Part shown: in pieces, positions 50,123 through 59,303 of the stretch
Numbering within the stretch: position 1 is the stretch's first letter
How the letters are laid out: each line of letters opens with the position of its first letter
NCBI RefSeq assembly: GCF_001672775.1
Contig: NZ_LZKJ01000173.1
Coordinates: forward strand, 1 to 64,000
Direction of reading: 5' to 3'
From: Mycobacterium kyorinense
GTDB lineage: Bacteria > Actinomycetota > Actinomycetes > Mycobacteriales > Mycobacteriaceae
DNA length: 64,000 bases
Translations under genes and position numbers: made by a program
The notes under the pieces: generated by a model
Databases searched by the model: none
What the model saw: only the letters and a program-made list of their open reading frames with translations
What the model was told of the DNA's origin: nothing

Positions 50123-51893
50123 GGGCCAGTTCACCTTTCACAGCAGAAGCGGCGGTCTGGGCACGCAGGAAGCGGCCGGTGCGCTGCACGCCGAGCACCT
50201 CGGTCGGCGCACCGTCGAGGAATACCGCCCGCCCGCCCACAAAGACGGCGTTGACCGTGTCGTCGTTGCGATTGACCATCCGCGACATCTGGCCGAACTG
50301 GTCGACGACGTCCTCGGCGTACTCGTCGAGCGACGCGCCGAGGTGCTCGGGATCCACCACGACCAGATCGGCACGGTCACCCTCGCGCAGATGACCGGCA
50401 TCGAGGTGGAACCAGTCGGCGAGTTCCCCGGTGAGCCGGTGCACGGCATGCTCGATCGTGGTGAACGGCCGGCCGGCCTTCTCGGCGTCGTGGACATGGC
50501 GCAACAGGCGAAGCCCAGAGTTGTAGAAGGCCATATTGCGCAGGTGCGCACCGGCATCGGAAAAGCCCATCTGCACGCCGGGTTCACGAGCCAGCTTTTT
50601 CAGCACCGCAGGCCGATGGTTGGAGATCGTGGTCCGCCACCGCAGCGCGGTGCCGTATTCGAGCACCAGATCCAGGAATGCGTCGACGGGATGCAGCCCG
50701 CCGCGCTCGAGACCGACTTGCCCGAACGACTTTCCGACCACCGAGGCGTCCGGACACCCGACAATCTCGGCATCGAAGAAGTCGCGCTGCCATACCCGCA
50801 CCGCGAACTTGCTCTCGTAGTCTTTGCGGAAGCGGCGGCGATAGGTTTCGTCACGCATCAACGCGTTGCGCTCCAACTCGTCGCGGAGATGCAAAGCCGC
50901 TGCGCCGGCGCCGAATTCCTCGAAGACCACCAGGTCGATGCCGTCCGCGTACACCTCGAACGGAACCGGCAGATGCTGCCAGCGGAAATCGGCCCCGAAC
51001 CGGTTCACCAGCCGCGCCAGCGGGCCCAGGACATGGATCGCGAACGGGTTGGCCTTGACGTCGGCGGCAGAGAGCAGACTGGTCTTGAGCGGCTTGCGGA
51101 ACAGGCCCAGCGACTGAGCGACCTGCGAGCCGAGATTGAGCGGGTTGGTGATATCGGGCCCGGATTGAAAGACCCGGCCGCTGCGGCGCAGCAACGACTT
51201 CAGCCGGCGTAGTTCCCGTGGCTTGGCGTAGGTGGACGGCAAGGTGCGGGAGCGGCACGTGTCGCCGTCGAGTTTGTCGAACAGCAGTTGCTGCGACGAC
51301 ATCCCGACAAAACCGGCCGCCAGCGCCTCCGTCAGCATCTGCTCCATGCGCGCCAGCTGAGCCTTAGTGGGCCGCACGCCCTTACGGGTAGCGCGGTCGA
51401 GACCCATTGTGGCGGCACGCATATCGGAGTGCCCGAGGAACGCGGCCACATTGGGCCCCAGCGGCCGCGACTCCAGCGCAGACACATACTCTTCGCAGCT
51501 GCGCCACGTCTTGTGCTTGTCGACGGCTGCGATGACATGCTCGCGCGGAATGGCCTCCACGCGGCCGAACAGGTCGCCGGCATTCACCCCGTCGACGTGG
51601 ATGGTCGACAGCGAGCAGGAGCCGACGAACACCGTCGTGACGCCGTGCCGAAGCGATTCGGCCAGCGAGGGCCCGTCGAGCACCTCGACGTCGTAATGGG
51701 TGTGGATGTCGAGCAGACCGGGCAGCACCCATTTACCGGTGGCGTCAATCACCTGCGGGCACCCGGCGGGATCGAGATCTGCTGCGGTGACAGCGCTGAC
51801 GCGCCCGTCGCGGATACCGATGTTCCTGATCGCCGACGGACCGCCGGTGCCGTCGAACCAGCGCCCGTTGCGGATGATTGCGTCATACGTCAC
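50112..51893 (-). CDS. Amidohydrolase (N-acyl-D-amino-acid deacylase type)
   Basis: A 593-aa amidohydrolase. The N-terminus carries LLDIHTHYDVEV (HxH metal motif) after GRWFDGTGGP, and the C-terminal part GFSDAGAHLRNMAFYNSG with PDVVVVDPEHLG-like DLVVVDPEHLG matches the D-aminoacylase/dihydropyrimidinase-type group. The start is GTG 51893 with no clear ribosome site. It may cleave an amide of unknown nature. It partly overlaps the NTF2-like gene, suggesting one operon. Confidence 0.85.
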   Translation of the reverse strand: MTYDAIIRNGRWFDGTGGPSAIRNIGIRDGRVSAVTAADLDPAGCPQVIDATGKWVLPGLLDIHTHYDVEVLDGPSLAESLRHGVTTVFVGSCSLSTIHVDGVNAGDLFGRVEAIPREHVIAAVDKHKTWRSCEEYVSALESRPLGPNVAAFLGHSDMRAATMGLDRATRKGVRPTKAQLARMEQMLTEALAAGFVGMSSQQLLFDKLDGDTCRSRTLPSTYAKPRELRRLKSLLRRSGRVFQSGPDITNPLNLGSQVAQSLGLFRKPLKTSLLSAADVKANPFAIHVLGPLARLVNRFGADFRWQHLPVPFEVYADGIDLVVFEEFGAGAAALHLRDELERNALMRDETYRRRFRKDYESKFAVRVWQRDFFDAEIVGCPDASVVGKSFGQVGLERGGLHPVDAFLDLVLEYGTALRWRTTISNHRPAVLKKLAREPGVQMGFSDAGAHLRNMAFYNSGLRLLRHVHDAEKAGRPFTTIEHAVHRLTGELADWFHLDAGHLREGDRADLVVVDPEHLGASLDEYAEDVVDQFGQMSRMVNRNDDTVNAVFVGGRAVFLDGAPTEVLGVQRTGRFLRAQTAASAVKGELAHVG

Positions 51894-52007
51894 AGCGGTG
51901 AATATAACGGCGTTGTTAGACAGGTGTCCAGCGTGGCCGACGCCCGGCGACGGGGCCGCACACCGATTGCCTAGAGTCTGAGCAGTCGACGATGCGGGAG
52001 GGAAGTC

Positions 52008-53960
52008 ATGGCCAGAAGGACAGGACTGCGGGTGGCGCGTCGCGCCGGGTTAGCGCTGGCGGCCGTCGGGGTGACAGCCGCGGCCGGCCGAGCGGTCGCG
52101 GTCCGCGCCCGCGACACCAGCCCGTCGCCGTACTCGACCTGGGAACCGGGGCCCGCCGTCTACAAGGTCGGGGTGCGCCACAACGTCGAGGTTCCGATGA
52201 GCGACGGCGTCGTGCTGCGCGCCGACATTCATTACCCCGTGGACCCGGAGACCGGGCAACCCGCGGCCGGGCCCTTCCCGGTGCTGCTGTCGGTCACGCC
52301 CTACGGCAAGAAGGCGCCGCCGCCGGCCGCCCAGATCGGCGGTGGCGCAACGCCCTACCTGATCAAGCGCGGTTACATCGAGGTGATGGTCGACGTTCGC
52401 GGAACCGGGGCATCGGGCGGTTCCTTCGAGATGCTCGCCGCCGAACAGAGACAGGACGGGGTGGATCTGGTCGACTGGGCGGCGACGCTGCCCAACTCCA
52501 ACGGTCGCGTCGGGATGTTCGGCATCTCCTACCTGGCGATCAACCAGCTGTTCACCGCCGCTGCCGTCGGGCCGGATTCGCCGCTGAAGGCGATTTTCCC
52601 GGTGATGGCGGCACACGACTTCTATCGCGATGCAGCGGCGATGGGCGGGGTGCCGCATTTGCGGACCATCCGGGCGTACGGGGCGATCTACTCGCTGCTC
52701 AACGTCGTCAATCCGACGCTGGAGCTGCTCGCTCGCGGTGGGCATCCGCGCCCGCGGGCCGGCGGGCTCACTGCCGTACGACAGCGTGGGCGCGACCAGC
52801 GCCGCTACTTCGGGCCGCTCGTCGCCGATGCCATGAGCGGCGGTGACGTGGCTTACGACGAACCATTCTGGGACACGCTGCGCCCCGGTGACGTTCTTGC
52901 CGACATCGCCGCCAACGGGGTGGCGGTCTTCCTGGTCGGCGGGTGGCACGACGCGTTCCAGCGAGGGGAGCCGCTCAACTACGCCGGGCTGCAGAATGCC
53001 TTCGCCGGGCGACCCAACGGCGCGCCGATGGAACCGGATCAACCGCTGTCCGAGCGGTTCCAGCTGATGATGGGCCCCTGGTATCACGTGTCGAACTTCG
53101 GCGGACTGCATCTCAATGCCCTGCAGCTACGCTGGTTCGACCATTGGCTCAAAGACGAACGCGCCGCAGCGGTTTCGGGGTCACCGTTCACCTTTCAAGC
53201 CATCGGAAGCTCACAGTGGTTCCACGCCCGCGACTATCCCGTCGCCGAGGCGGAACCCACCCGGTTCTACTTGTCGCCGGACGGCCACCTGACCCGCGAA
53301 GCCGGCCAGGAGGAATGCGCGGTCACCCTCAACTACAAGTCGCGGGGGCCGATGGCCGGTCGGAGCATGGAGCAATGGAGCTTGGGCATGAACAGCTTCA
53401 TGGCCACCCAGCGCGGCGCGCGGATCCGCTACGACCTCGACAATCGGCGGCTACAGCGCGGAGCACTGACCTACACGACCGAGCCGTTCACATCGCCCGC
53501 GCTGGTCGTCGGACCGATCACGCTCACCCTGCACGCGGCGGCCAACACTACCGAGACGCTGTGGGTGGCCCACCTCGACGACGTCGCGCCCGACGGCGCC
53601 AGCCGGCCACTAACGCAGGGTGCGTTGCTCGGCTCGCATCGCGCGCTCGACCCGGAGCGCACCTGGTATCTGCCCGATGGCACGGTGCTGCGACCGCACC
53701 ATTTCAGCACCCGCGCCGCCAGTCAGCCCGTGGTTCCCGGCGAGGTGACCCGCTATGACGTCGAGATCTTTCCCACTGCGGCACTGATCGCCCCCGACCA
53801 TCAATTGCGCCTCACGTTGACCACCTATGACTTTCCGAACCTGGTTCCCACCAAGCCCGCACGAAAAGCGTTGGCGGGCGGCAGCTACCAGGTGCACCAA
53901 GGCGGCCCCACCCCATCGCACATCCTGATCCCGCTGGCCGACCCAGACACGCTGACGTGA
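52008..53960 (+). CDS. CocE/NonD-family X-Pro-type hydrolase
   Basis: A 650-aa alpha/beta hydrolase. A basic N-terminus plus hydrophobic stretch (1-35) suggests export or membrane anchoring. The nucleophile region is GMFGISYLAINQ (Ser in G-x-S-Y), the acid AVFLVGGWHDAFQRG, and the histidine in GPWYHVSNF. The second half holds the jelly-roll domain of X-Pro dipeptidyl peptidase/CocE. Probable ester or peptide hydrolase. GGGAGG precedes ATG 52008; the next gene's GTG overlaps its stop (GTGA). Confidence 0.88.
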   Translation: MARRTGLRVARRAGLALAAVGVTAAAGRAVAVRARDTSPSPYSTWEPGPAVYKVGVRHNVEVPMSDGVVLRADIHYPVDPETGQPAAGPFPVLLSVTPYGKKAPPPAAQIGGGATPYLIKRGYIEVMVDVRGTGASGGSFEMLAAEQRQDGVDLVDWAATLPNSNGRVGMFGISYLAINQLFTAAAVGPDSPLKAIFPVMAAHDFYRDAAAMGGVPHLRTIRAYGAIYSLLNVVNPTLELLARGGHPRPRAGGLTAVRQRGRDQRRYFGPLVADAMSGGDVAYDEPFWDTLRPGDVLADIAANGVAVFLVGGWHDAFQRGEPLNYAGLQNAFAGRPNGAPMEPDQPLSERFQLMMGPWYHVSNFGGLHLNALQLRWFDHWLKDERAAAVSGSPFTFQAIGSSQWFHARDYPVAEAEPTRFYLSPDGHLTREAGQEECAVTLNYKSRGPMAGRSMEQWSLGMNSFMATQRGARIRYDLDNRRLQRGALTYTTEPFTSPALVVGPITLTLHAAANTTETLWVAHLDDVAPDGASRPLTQGALLGSHRALDPERTWYLPDGTVLRPHHFSTRAASQPVVPGEVTRYDVEIFPTAALIAPDHQLRLTLTTYDFPNLVPTKPARKALAGGSYQVHQGGPTPSHILIPLADPDTLT

Positions 53961-54844
53961 CCATGCCGTCGATGTCGACCCTGACGCTGGCCCAGGTGCT
54001 CGACACGCTCGACCTCAAGCAGGTCAATGAATGCTTGTTCGTCGGAACCCAGCTCGAAGAAATCGGCGATCACATCGTCGGCGGCCACATTGCTGCACAG
54101 GCGCTGATGGCGGCCAGCCAAACCGTGTCCGCTCGTGCCCCGCACAGCATGCACGTGTACTTCCTGCGACGCGGCGACGCCCGACACCCGGTGGAGTTCG
54201 AGGTGACGACACTGCACGACGGGGGCACCTTCTCCGCCCGCCGAGTCACTGCGCGGCAATTCGGCGCAGTACTGCTGGAGGGCACCGCTTCGTTCAGCGT
54301 TCCCGTCGACAACCACGTCTATCAACAGCCGCAACCGGATGCGCCCGACCCCGAAACGCTTGCACCGCTGGCAGATCAGCTCAACGCCTACGCCGACGAG
54401 TTCGACGGCTGGTGGGTCCGGCAGCAGCCCGTCGAGCTGCGCTACGTGGACGCCCCGGCCAGACTTGCGTTCGACCTCGCCGACGCCCCGTCGACGCGAA
54501 CGCGAATCTGGTGGCGCCCCAACGGAATCCCACCTACCGAGCCACTGCTCGCAACGTGCCTGGTGGTGTATGTCTCGGGCCGGACACTACTCGAACCGGC
54601 AATGATCGCCCGGCGCACGACACCGCTGGGACCGGGAATCTCTGCGTTGATCGATCACGCAGTGTGGTTTCACCAGCCTCCCGACCTGTCGGATTGGCTG
54701 CTCTACGACCAGCATTCACCCAGTGGTATCGGCGGCCGGGCGCTGGCCAGCGGCGCCATGTTCAACCGCGGCGGACAGCTGGTCTGCACCACGACCTTGG
54801 AAGGGTATTTCGGCCGCAGGCCGCCCGGCGCCGCCGAACGGTAG
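53957..54844 (+). CDS. TesB-like acyl-CoA thioesterase II with altered catalytic Gln
   Basis: A 295-aa double-hotdog thioesterase. Family blocks include HSMHVYFLRRGDARHPVEFEV, GGTFSARRVTARQ, and LIDHAVWFHQPPDLSDWLLY with the catalytic Asp. In E. coli TesB the third catalytic residue is Gln in VQEG; here that position reads TLEG, so Gln is replaced by Leu, which may reduce or change activity. GTG 53957 overlaps the CocE-like stop. Converges with cyp140 (6-base gap). Confidence 0.8.
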   Translation: MTMPSMSTLTLAQVLDTLDLKQVNECLFVGTQLEEIGDHIVGGHIAAQALMAASQTVSARAPHSMHVYFLRRGDARHPVEFEVTTLHDGGTFSARRVTARQFGAVLLEGTASFSVPVDNHVYQQPQPDAPDPETLAPLADQLNAYADEFDGWWVRQQPVELRYVDAPARLAFDLADAPSTRTRIWWRPNGIPPTEPLLATCLVVYVSGRTLLEPAMIARRTTPLGPGISALIDHAVWFHQPPDLSDWLLYDQHSPSGIGGRALASGAMFNRGGQLVCTTTLEGYFGRRPPGAAER

Positions 54845-54850
54845 CGAATT

Positions 54851-56167
54851 TCAGCGGGCGGCCATCGTCCGCGATGGACCCAAGGTCACCGGCAGCTTCG
54901 ACCACCCGCGCAGCACCCGGGTGTCCCGGCGACTGCCCGCACCGGCCGACCGCACCTCGGGGAAGCGGTCGAAGAAGGCCCGCAGGCCCACCTCCCCTTC
55001 CGTACGGGCCAACGCCGCGCCCAGGCAAAAGTGCCGACCGCCGGAGAACGCCACATGTCTGCCGGCGTTGGCACGGTGGATGTCGAAGCGGTTCGGGTCG
55101 GCGAACACGGCGGGGTCGCGGTTGGCGGCGCCGAGATAGATCAGCACCATGTCGTCGCGCTTGACGGACGTGCCCGCTATTTCGGTGTCGCGCAACGCCA
55201 CCCGTACCGTGAGCTGAACCGGCGAGTCCAGCCGCAGGATCTCCTCGACGGCGTTGGACCACAGTTGCGGTTGCGCCCTGAGCGTGCGCAGTTGCTCGGG
55301 GGCGTCCAGCAGCATCCGGATTCCGTTGCCCAACAAGTTCACTGTGGTTTCGAAGCCTGCCGCCAACACCAGCCCGGCAAGTGCTTGCAGCTCCGTTTCA
55401 TCCAAGCGCTCGCCGGGCGAACCGTTTTCGGAGGCCACGATCAACTGGCTAAGCAAGTCGTCGCCGGGTTCGCGTCGCAACTGACGCAGGTGCTCGCCGA
55501 GCCAGAGGTTGAAACCCGCGATGCCGTGTTGCACGCGGCAGTATTGCCGCCATGACACACCGATGTCCAAACTGGGCGCAGCGAGTTCGCCGAACTCCAG
55601 GACACGGCCGCGGTCTCGCTCGGGTACGCCAAGGATGTCGCTGATGATCGCCACCGGAAGCTGCGAGCAGTACCCGTCGACGATGTCGACGACGCCCGGC
55701 TGCTCGGCAAGGCGGTCCAATAATCCCGTCGCCGTCTGCTCGACGCGGTCCCGCAACGCCGCCACCGCCTTGGGCGTGAACACCGACGACACCGTCTTGC
55801 GGTAGCGGGTGTGCTCCGGCGGTTCGACCGCCAGCAACGAGGGCGGTCGCAACGGGTGGAGGAGATCGTCGCGGACCCGGCTCTCCAGCCATTGCACCGG
55901 CCGGGGCAGGTTCCCGCCGAGCGATACCACGCGGAAGTCGTCGGACCGCAGCACTTCGTGGGCCGCCGCATGGCCGATGGCCAGATACCCGAGGCGGCAG
56001 CGCACCATCGGCCCCTGCGGCCGCAACTCGTCGTAGAAGGGCACTGGGTCCGCCTTGACTGCGGGGTCTGCGACCAGCCGGCCCTGCGGGTCACCGCGCC
56101 GAGCGCCCAGCGATGCGAGGCCCCGGACGTATCCGTGCAAGGCAAGCCAATGCAGGTGTTGCTTCAA
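54851..56167 (-). CDS. cyp140: Cytochrome P450 CYP140
   Basis: A 438-aa P450 monooxygenase. It has the haem ligand Cys381 in FSGGRHFCLGAAL, the I-helix AGFETTVNLLGNG and the ExxR VEEILRLDS. The length equals M. tuberculosis CYP140. The TTG start at 56167 overlaps the upstream SDR stop (TTGA), giving the N-terminus KQHLHWLALHG, which matches the known protein. It is third in an operon after SRPBCC and SDR genes. Substrate unknown. Redox partners are not adjacent. Confidence 0.94.
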   Translation of the reverse strand: MKQHLHWLALHGYVRGLASLGARRGDPQGRLVADPAVKADPVPFYDELRPQGPMVRCRLGYLAIGHAAAHEVLRSDDFRVVSLGGNLPRPVQWLESRVRDDLLHPLRPPSLLAVEPPEHTRYRKTVSSVFTPKAVAALRDRVEQTATGLLDRLAEQPGVVDIVDGYCSQLPVAIISDILGVPERDRGRVLEFGELAAPSLDIGVSWRQYCRVQHGIAGFNLWLGEHLRQLRREPGDDLLSQLIVASENGSPGERLDETELQALAGLVLAAGFETTVNLLGNGIRMLLDAPEQLRTLRAQPQLWSNAVEEILRLDSPVQLTVRVALRDTEIAGTSVKRDDMVLIYLGAANRDPAVFADPNRFDIHRANAGRHVAFSGGRHFCLGAALARTEGEVGLRAFFDRFPEVRSAGAGSRRDTRVLRGWSKLPVTLGPSRTMAAR

Positions 56168-56997
56168 CCCAGCCCCTCGTCGGGCAGGAGCGCCGGCAAC
56201 GACTTGACGATGCGGTCGCGCACCATTTCTGGACTGATCCCTTTGATCCGGTCGACCAACCGGATGCTCTTGGGCACATACCAGTGCAGTCGGGTCGGGT
56301 GATGGTAGGCCTGCCACGCCGCCTCGGCCACGCTGCTGGCCGGCATCAACCGCATCATGCCCCGCTTCGGGGCAGCGGCCCTGATGTCTTCGGCCGTGCG
56401 GGTCGACGTGCCGCTTTGAGAGTGTTCGGGTGTGTTGGTGAGGATTGCGGTGTCGATCATGCCCGGCAGCACGTCCGCCACCCGCACGTCATGGCGCCGC
56501 CATTCCACACTCAACGCTTCTGTGAGCCCTTTGATGGCATGCTTGGTCGCCGAATAGACCGCCAGGCGGGGCATTCCGTAGGTGCCGGCCGATGACGAGG
56601 TGGAGAACATCAGGCTGCCCGGCGCCTTCTTGAGATAGGGCAGTGCGCCGTAGGCGCCGGTGAGCACCGCTTTGAAGTTGACATCCACCACGCGCATCGC
56701 GGCCTCGTAGGGGACGTCCTCGAACCAGCCGGATTCGCCAATCCCGGCGTTGTTCCACATCATGTCCAGCCCGTCGTGCTCCCCGCAGAAGTCGGCCAGG
56801 GCGGCGTCCAGAGCAGGCTTGTCGGTCACGTCGACCGTGCGTGTCCACAACCGCTGGCTGGCGAGCTCTTCGGCCAGCTCGGCAAGGCCGTCGCCATTGC
56901 GATCGACTGCGGCTACCCGCCAGCCGTTTGCGTGGAAGAGCTTTGCGCCCTCGCGGCCCATTCCACTGCCGGCGCCGGTGATGAAGATGGATTTCAT
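56164..56997 (-). CDS. Short-chain dehydrogenase (Rv1882c-like)
   Basis: A 277-aa classical SDR. Cofactor motif is FITGAGSGMGREGAKLF (TGxxxGxG); NNAGIGESGW follows; Ser in LMFSTSSSAGTY and the active YSATKHAIKGL (YxxxK) are present, so it should be catalytically competent. ATG 56997 overlaps the SRPBCC stop (ATGA), and its own stop overlaps the cyp140 TTG. The product order suggests modification of a hydrophobic substrate shared with the P450. Confidence 0.94.
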   Translation of the reverse strand: MKSIFITGAGSGMGREGAKLFHANGWRVAAVDRNGDGLAELAEELASQRLWTRTVDVTDKPALDAALADFCGEHDGLDMMWNNAGIGESGWFEDVPYEAAMRVVDVNFKAVLTGAYGALPYLKKAPGSLMFSTSSSAGTYGMPRLAVYSATKHAIKGLTEALSVEWRRHDVRVADVLPGMIDTAILTNTPEHSQSGTSTRTAEDIRAAAPKRGMMRLMPASSVAEAAWQAYHHPTRLHWYVPKSIRLVDRIKGISPEMVRDRIVKSLPALLPDEGLG

Positions 56998-57449
56998 GCT
57001 TCGGCTACCTCTTTGATGCGGTGCAGGGTCTTCGTCATGTCGCGAATATTGCGGCGTTGCCGCAGAAATCCGCCGAACACCCAGTAATACAGACTGGTCA
57101 GCGGCGACGAGGCGAGCCGAAATGACTCCGTCACGTCAGTGCCGTCGGCCGCGGGGGTCAGCCGATAGTGCCAATTGTTCACCGCTCTATCTCCAATGAG
57201 CACGTCGAAGCCGAATTCCCGGCCGGGCTCGCAGGAGGTGACCTGACACGTGGTCCAGTAAACCGGGCCGATTTCGTTGCGTTTGACGTGACCGCGAAAC
57301 CGCGCGCCCAGCGCGGGCCCGGAGGCGCCATCGAGCCACTCCGCTTCAAATGTCTCGGGGGAGAACCGACCGGTGTTACGGATGTCCGCAATCAGATCCC
57401 AGATCTTCTCCGCCGGTGCTGCCATATGTACTGTCGCCGACCCTTGCAT
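56994..57449 (-). CDS. SRPBCC family protein (Rv1883c-like)
   Basis: A 151-aa ligand-binding START-like fold protein. The N-terminus MQGSATVHMAAPAEKIWDLI, the RFRGHVKRNEIGPVYWTTC strand and LYYWVFGGFLRQRRN tail are typical. It probably carries or binds the substrate for the SDR and P450 encoded after it. ATG 57449 is chosen; an upstream ATG 57500 would add 17 residues. First gene of the three-gene coupled operon. Confidence 0.88.
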   Translation of the reverse strand: MQGSATVHMAAPAEKIWDLIADIRNTGRFSPETFEAEWLDGASGPALGARFRGHVKRNEIGPVYWTTCQVTSCEPGREFGFDVLIGDRAVNNWHYRLTPAADGTDVTESFRLASSPLTSLYYWVFGGFLRQRRNIRDMTKTLHRIKEVAEA

Positions 57450-57537
57450 GTCGCTGATCCAAGCATGTCCACGCGCGGACGGTGTAGGGAAGAGGGACAT
57501 TCATCGGCCGGACAGGCCACGGTGTTATTGGGCGACG

Positions 57538-57966
57538 CTAGTTCGTATCGCCGTTTTCCGGCATGTCGTGGCGTACCACGCGCACGTGGCCGTGAGCCAG
57601 GCATGCGGCGTACCCGTGATATTTGCCGTACAACTCCCACGCCGTCACGTCGTCGTGGGGCGGTACGTCGATCTGATGTCCGTCGGAAAATTCCAGGTGC
57701 AAATCTCCGCTGTCGTCCCAAATCACTTCGGTGCATGTCGACCCGGAGAAATCAAACAACGGCCGCTCTTGCAGCGCCGGATCGATCGGATCGATGGAAA
57801 CCACTTCGGCGGGTGCGCTGGCCGTGGCCGGCAGGGTCAGGCGTATCGGCGCCGAGATGACGAGTTCATTGTCATCGTCGAAGTTCAACACGAGACCGTC
57901 GCGGAACGTGATCCGCTGTACCGCACAGCCCTGGATCCAGTGCTCGATCAATTTCTGGTCGGTCAT
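57538..57966 (-). CDS. DUF6188-like small protein
   Basis: A 142-aa predicted beta-rich cytoplasmic protein (TDQKLIEHWIQGCAVQRITF, GLVLNFDDDNELVISAPI, DLHLEFSDGHQIDVPPHDDV and WELYGKYHGYAACL). The pattern resembles the mycobacterial DUF6188 family of unknown function. ATG 57966 is favoured over an in-frame site at 58017. It lies alone near the divergent 58200 gene. Confidence 0.65.
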   Translation of the reverse strand: MTDQKLIEHWIQGCAVQRITFRDGLVLNFDDDNELVISAPIRLTLPATASAPAEVVSIDPIDPALQERPLFDFSGSTCTEVIWDDSGDLHLEFSDGHQIDVPPHDDVTAWELYGKYHGYAACLAHGHVRVVRHDMPENGDTN

Positions 57967-58062
57967 GTATTTACTCTGGCCGCTATAAGGCACCTGCACA
58001 AGAGCCGAAATCGACAAATGGTGCTATAGGGATCGCGCAGAATGGATTGTTATGCCGCCGTT

Positions 58063-58108
58063 GGCGATACGGCGCCAATATCTCTGGCGCCGTGACCCTT
58101 GTATCGCC
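58063..58108. repeat. Nested perfect inverted repeat (stable hairpin)
   Basis: Outer arms GGCGATAC (58063-58070) and GTATCGCC (58101-58108) are exact complements. Inner arms ACGGCGCC (58069-58076) and GGCGCCGT (58086-58093) are also exact, with loop AATATCTCT. The two stems share bases AC and cannot both be fully paired, so alternative folds are possible. It lies in the gap between the divergent genes at 57966 and 58200 and may be a regulator-binding site or a small-RNA element. Confidence 0.5.
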
Positions 58109-58199
58109 GCAGCAGACGCGCTAGCGTTTCGACGTCCTCCGCCACGATCAACGCGGAGTGATCATCATCGACACGGAGATCAGTGAGGTCCCGCATAAC

Positions 58200-58670
58200 A
58201 TGAATCGGTTCAAGTCTGAGGCCGCGCTGGATGATGGTGAGGCGCCTGTCATTGTCAGCCTGGTCGAAGCGGCAATGCAGATGTTCACCGCATCGATCGA
58301 AGCCCTGCCGGACGCCAGCGATCCGGAGTTCTCCGGGCGTGCCACGGTGATACTCGCCGGGCTGCGCAAGTTGCAAACGGCGCTGACCGAAGCGGCATCT
58401 CGGGGCAGGGCGACACCGTCGGTCATCGTGGCGCTCAGCGGGGTCCGAACCCAATACGACGAGCTGATGGAAATGGCCGCCGAATCACCCGGCGCGACAT
58501 TGGGTCAGCAACTGTACGTCACCCGCCGACGTGCCAAACTCTCCGCGCAGGAAACCGCCAACGGCGCCGGCCTGCGGGCAGACCTTCTCGACGCCATCGA
58601 GGCCGACGAGACGCCGACCGACGACGAGGCCGCCCGGATCAAGGAGCTCATCGCCGCACTCGGCGGCTAG
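58200..58670 (+). CDS. Unknown helical protein with C-terminal XRE-like HTH
   Basis: A 156-aa protein. Residues about 1-95 are helical, without a recognised domain. The C-terminal 60 residues (LGQQLYVTRRRAKLSAQETA, then GLRADLLDAIEADETP) have the spacing of an XRE-type helix-turn-helix, so DNA binding is plausible. ATG 58200 has AGTGAGG 10 bases upstream; GTG 58158 is an alternative. It follows the nested hairpin at 58063, which may be its own operator. No homologue function recognised. Confidence 0.6.
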   Translation: MNRFKSEAALDDGEAPVIVSLVEAAMQMFTASIEALPDASDPEFSGRATVILAGLRKLQTALTEAASRGRATPSVIVALSGVRTQYDELMEMAAESPGATLGQQLYVTRRRAKLSAQETANGAGLRADLLDAIEADETPTDDEAARIKELIAALGG

Positions 58671-58706
58671 CCAGGCTGGCACTATGGACCCGAGTTAGCC
58701 TGATGC

Positions 58707-59279
58707 GTGGGCATCGACGGCGGCAACGGGCTTCGCTCGCCGGCCGTTCGGGTGCTGGCTGGGGCCGCCTTGTCGGTGTCGCTGGTGCTGGGCGGCGCAT
58801 TTCTGGCCATCGACAAACTGCATTCGTCGACCGATGAGATCCTCGGACACCCCGTCCATCCGAGCACCGATGAGCAATCCAAGGCCGAAGTCGTGCAGCA
58901 GGCAAAACATCTGGTTGCAATCGCCGGACTACGGGAGGCGACCGCCGGCTACCTGCTGATGTCCTGTAAGGACCGCGAGAGCCCGCCGTACCAAGGCGCG
59001 GTATACCTGAACTTCACCGTGCCCGGCGATGTGCGAACCGACACGTACTTCGACAAGATCGCGACGGCGATGGTGGCTCGCGGATGGCAGGAAGGGTTGG
59101 CCTCCAACCGCTACTTGTTCGGCAAGACGCTTCACCAAGACGGCGTCACCGCGATCCTGTATCGCGACGACGACAACCCGAGCCTGGGAATCGCGCGGCT
59201 CTACGGCCAATGCCGCAACATGACCGACCACCGCAACGACACCACGGCGTGGATCGACGTCACCGACCAGATCCGTTAA
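58707..59279 (+). CDS. Single-pass exported protein of unknown function
   Basis: A 190-aa protein with an N-terminal hydrophobic helix at about 14-34 (VRVLAGAALSVSLVLGGAFL) and an outside domain rich in charged residues (YLLMSCKDRESPPYQGAVYL, TYFDKIATAMVARGWQEGL). Two cysteines (in SCKD and QCRN) could form a disulfide. The layout suits an anchored envelope protein. No known family was recognised. GTG start 58707. It converges with fbpB. Confidence 0.7.
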   Translation: MGIDGGNGLRSPAVRVLAGAALSVSLVLGGAFLAIDKLHSSTDEILGHPVHPSTDEQSKAEVVQQAKHLVAIAGLREATAGYLLMSCKDRESPPYQGAVYLNFTVPGDVRTDTYFDKIATAMVARGWQEGLASNRYLFGKTLHQDGVTAILYRDDDNPSLGIARLYGQCRNMTDHRNDTTAWIDVTDQIR

Positions 59280-59303
59280 AGCCGGCTGTCGCTTGCTGCG
59301 GGA

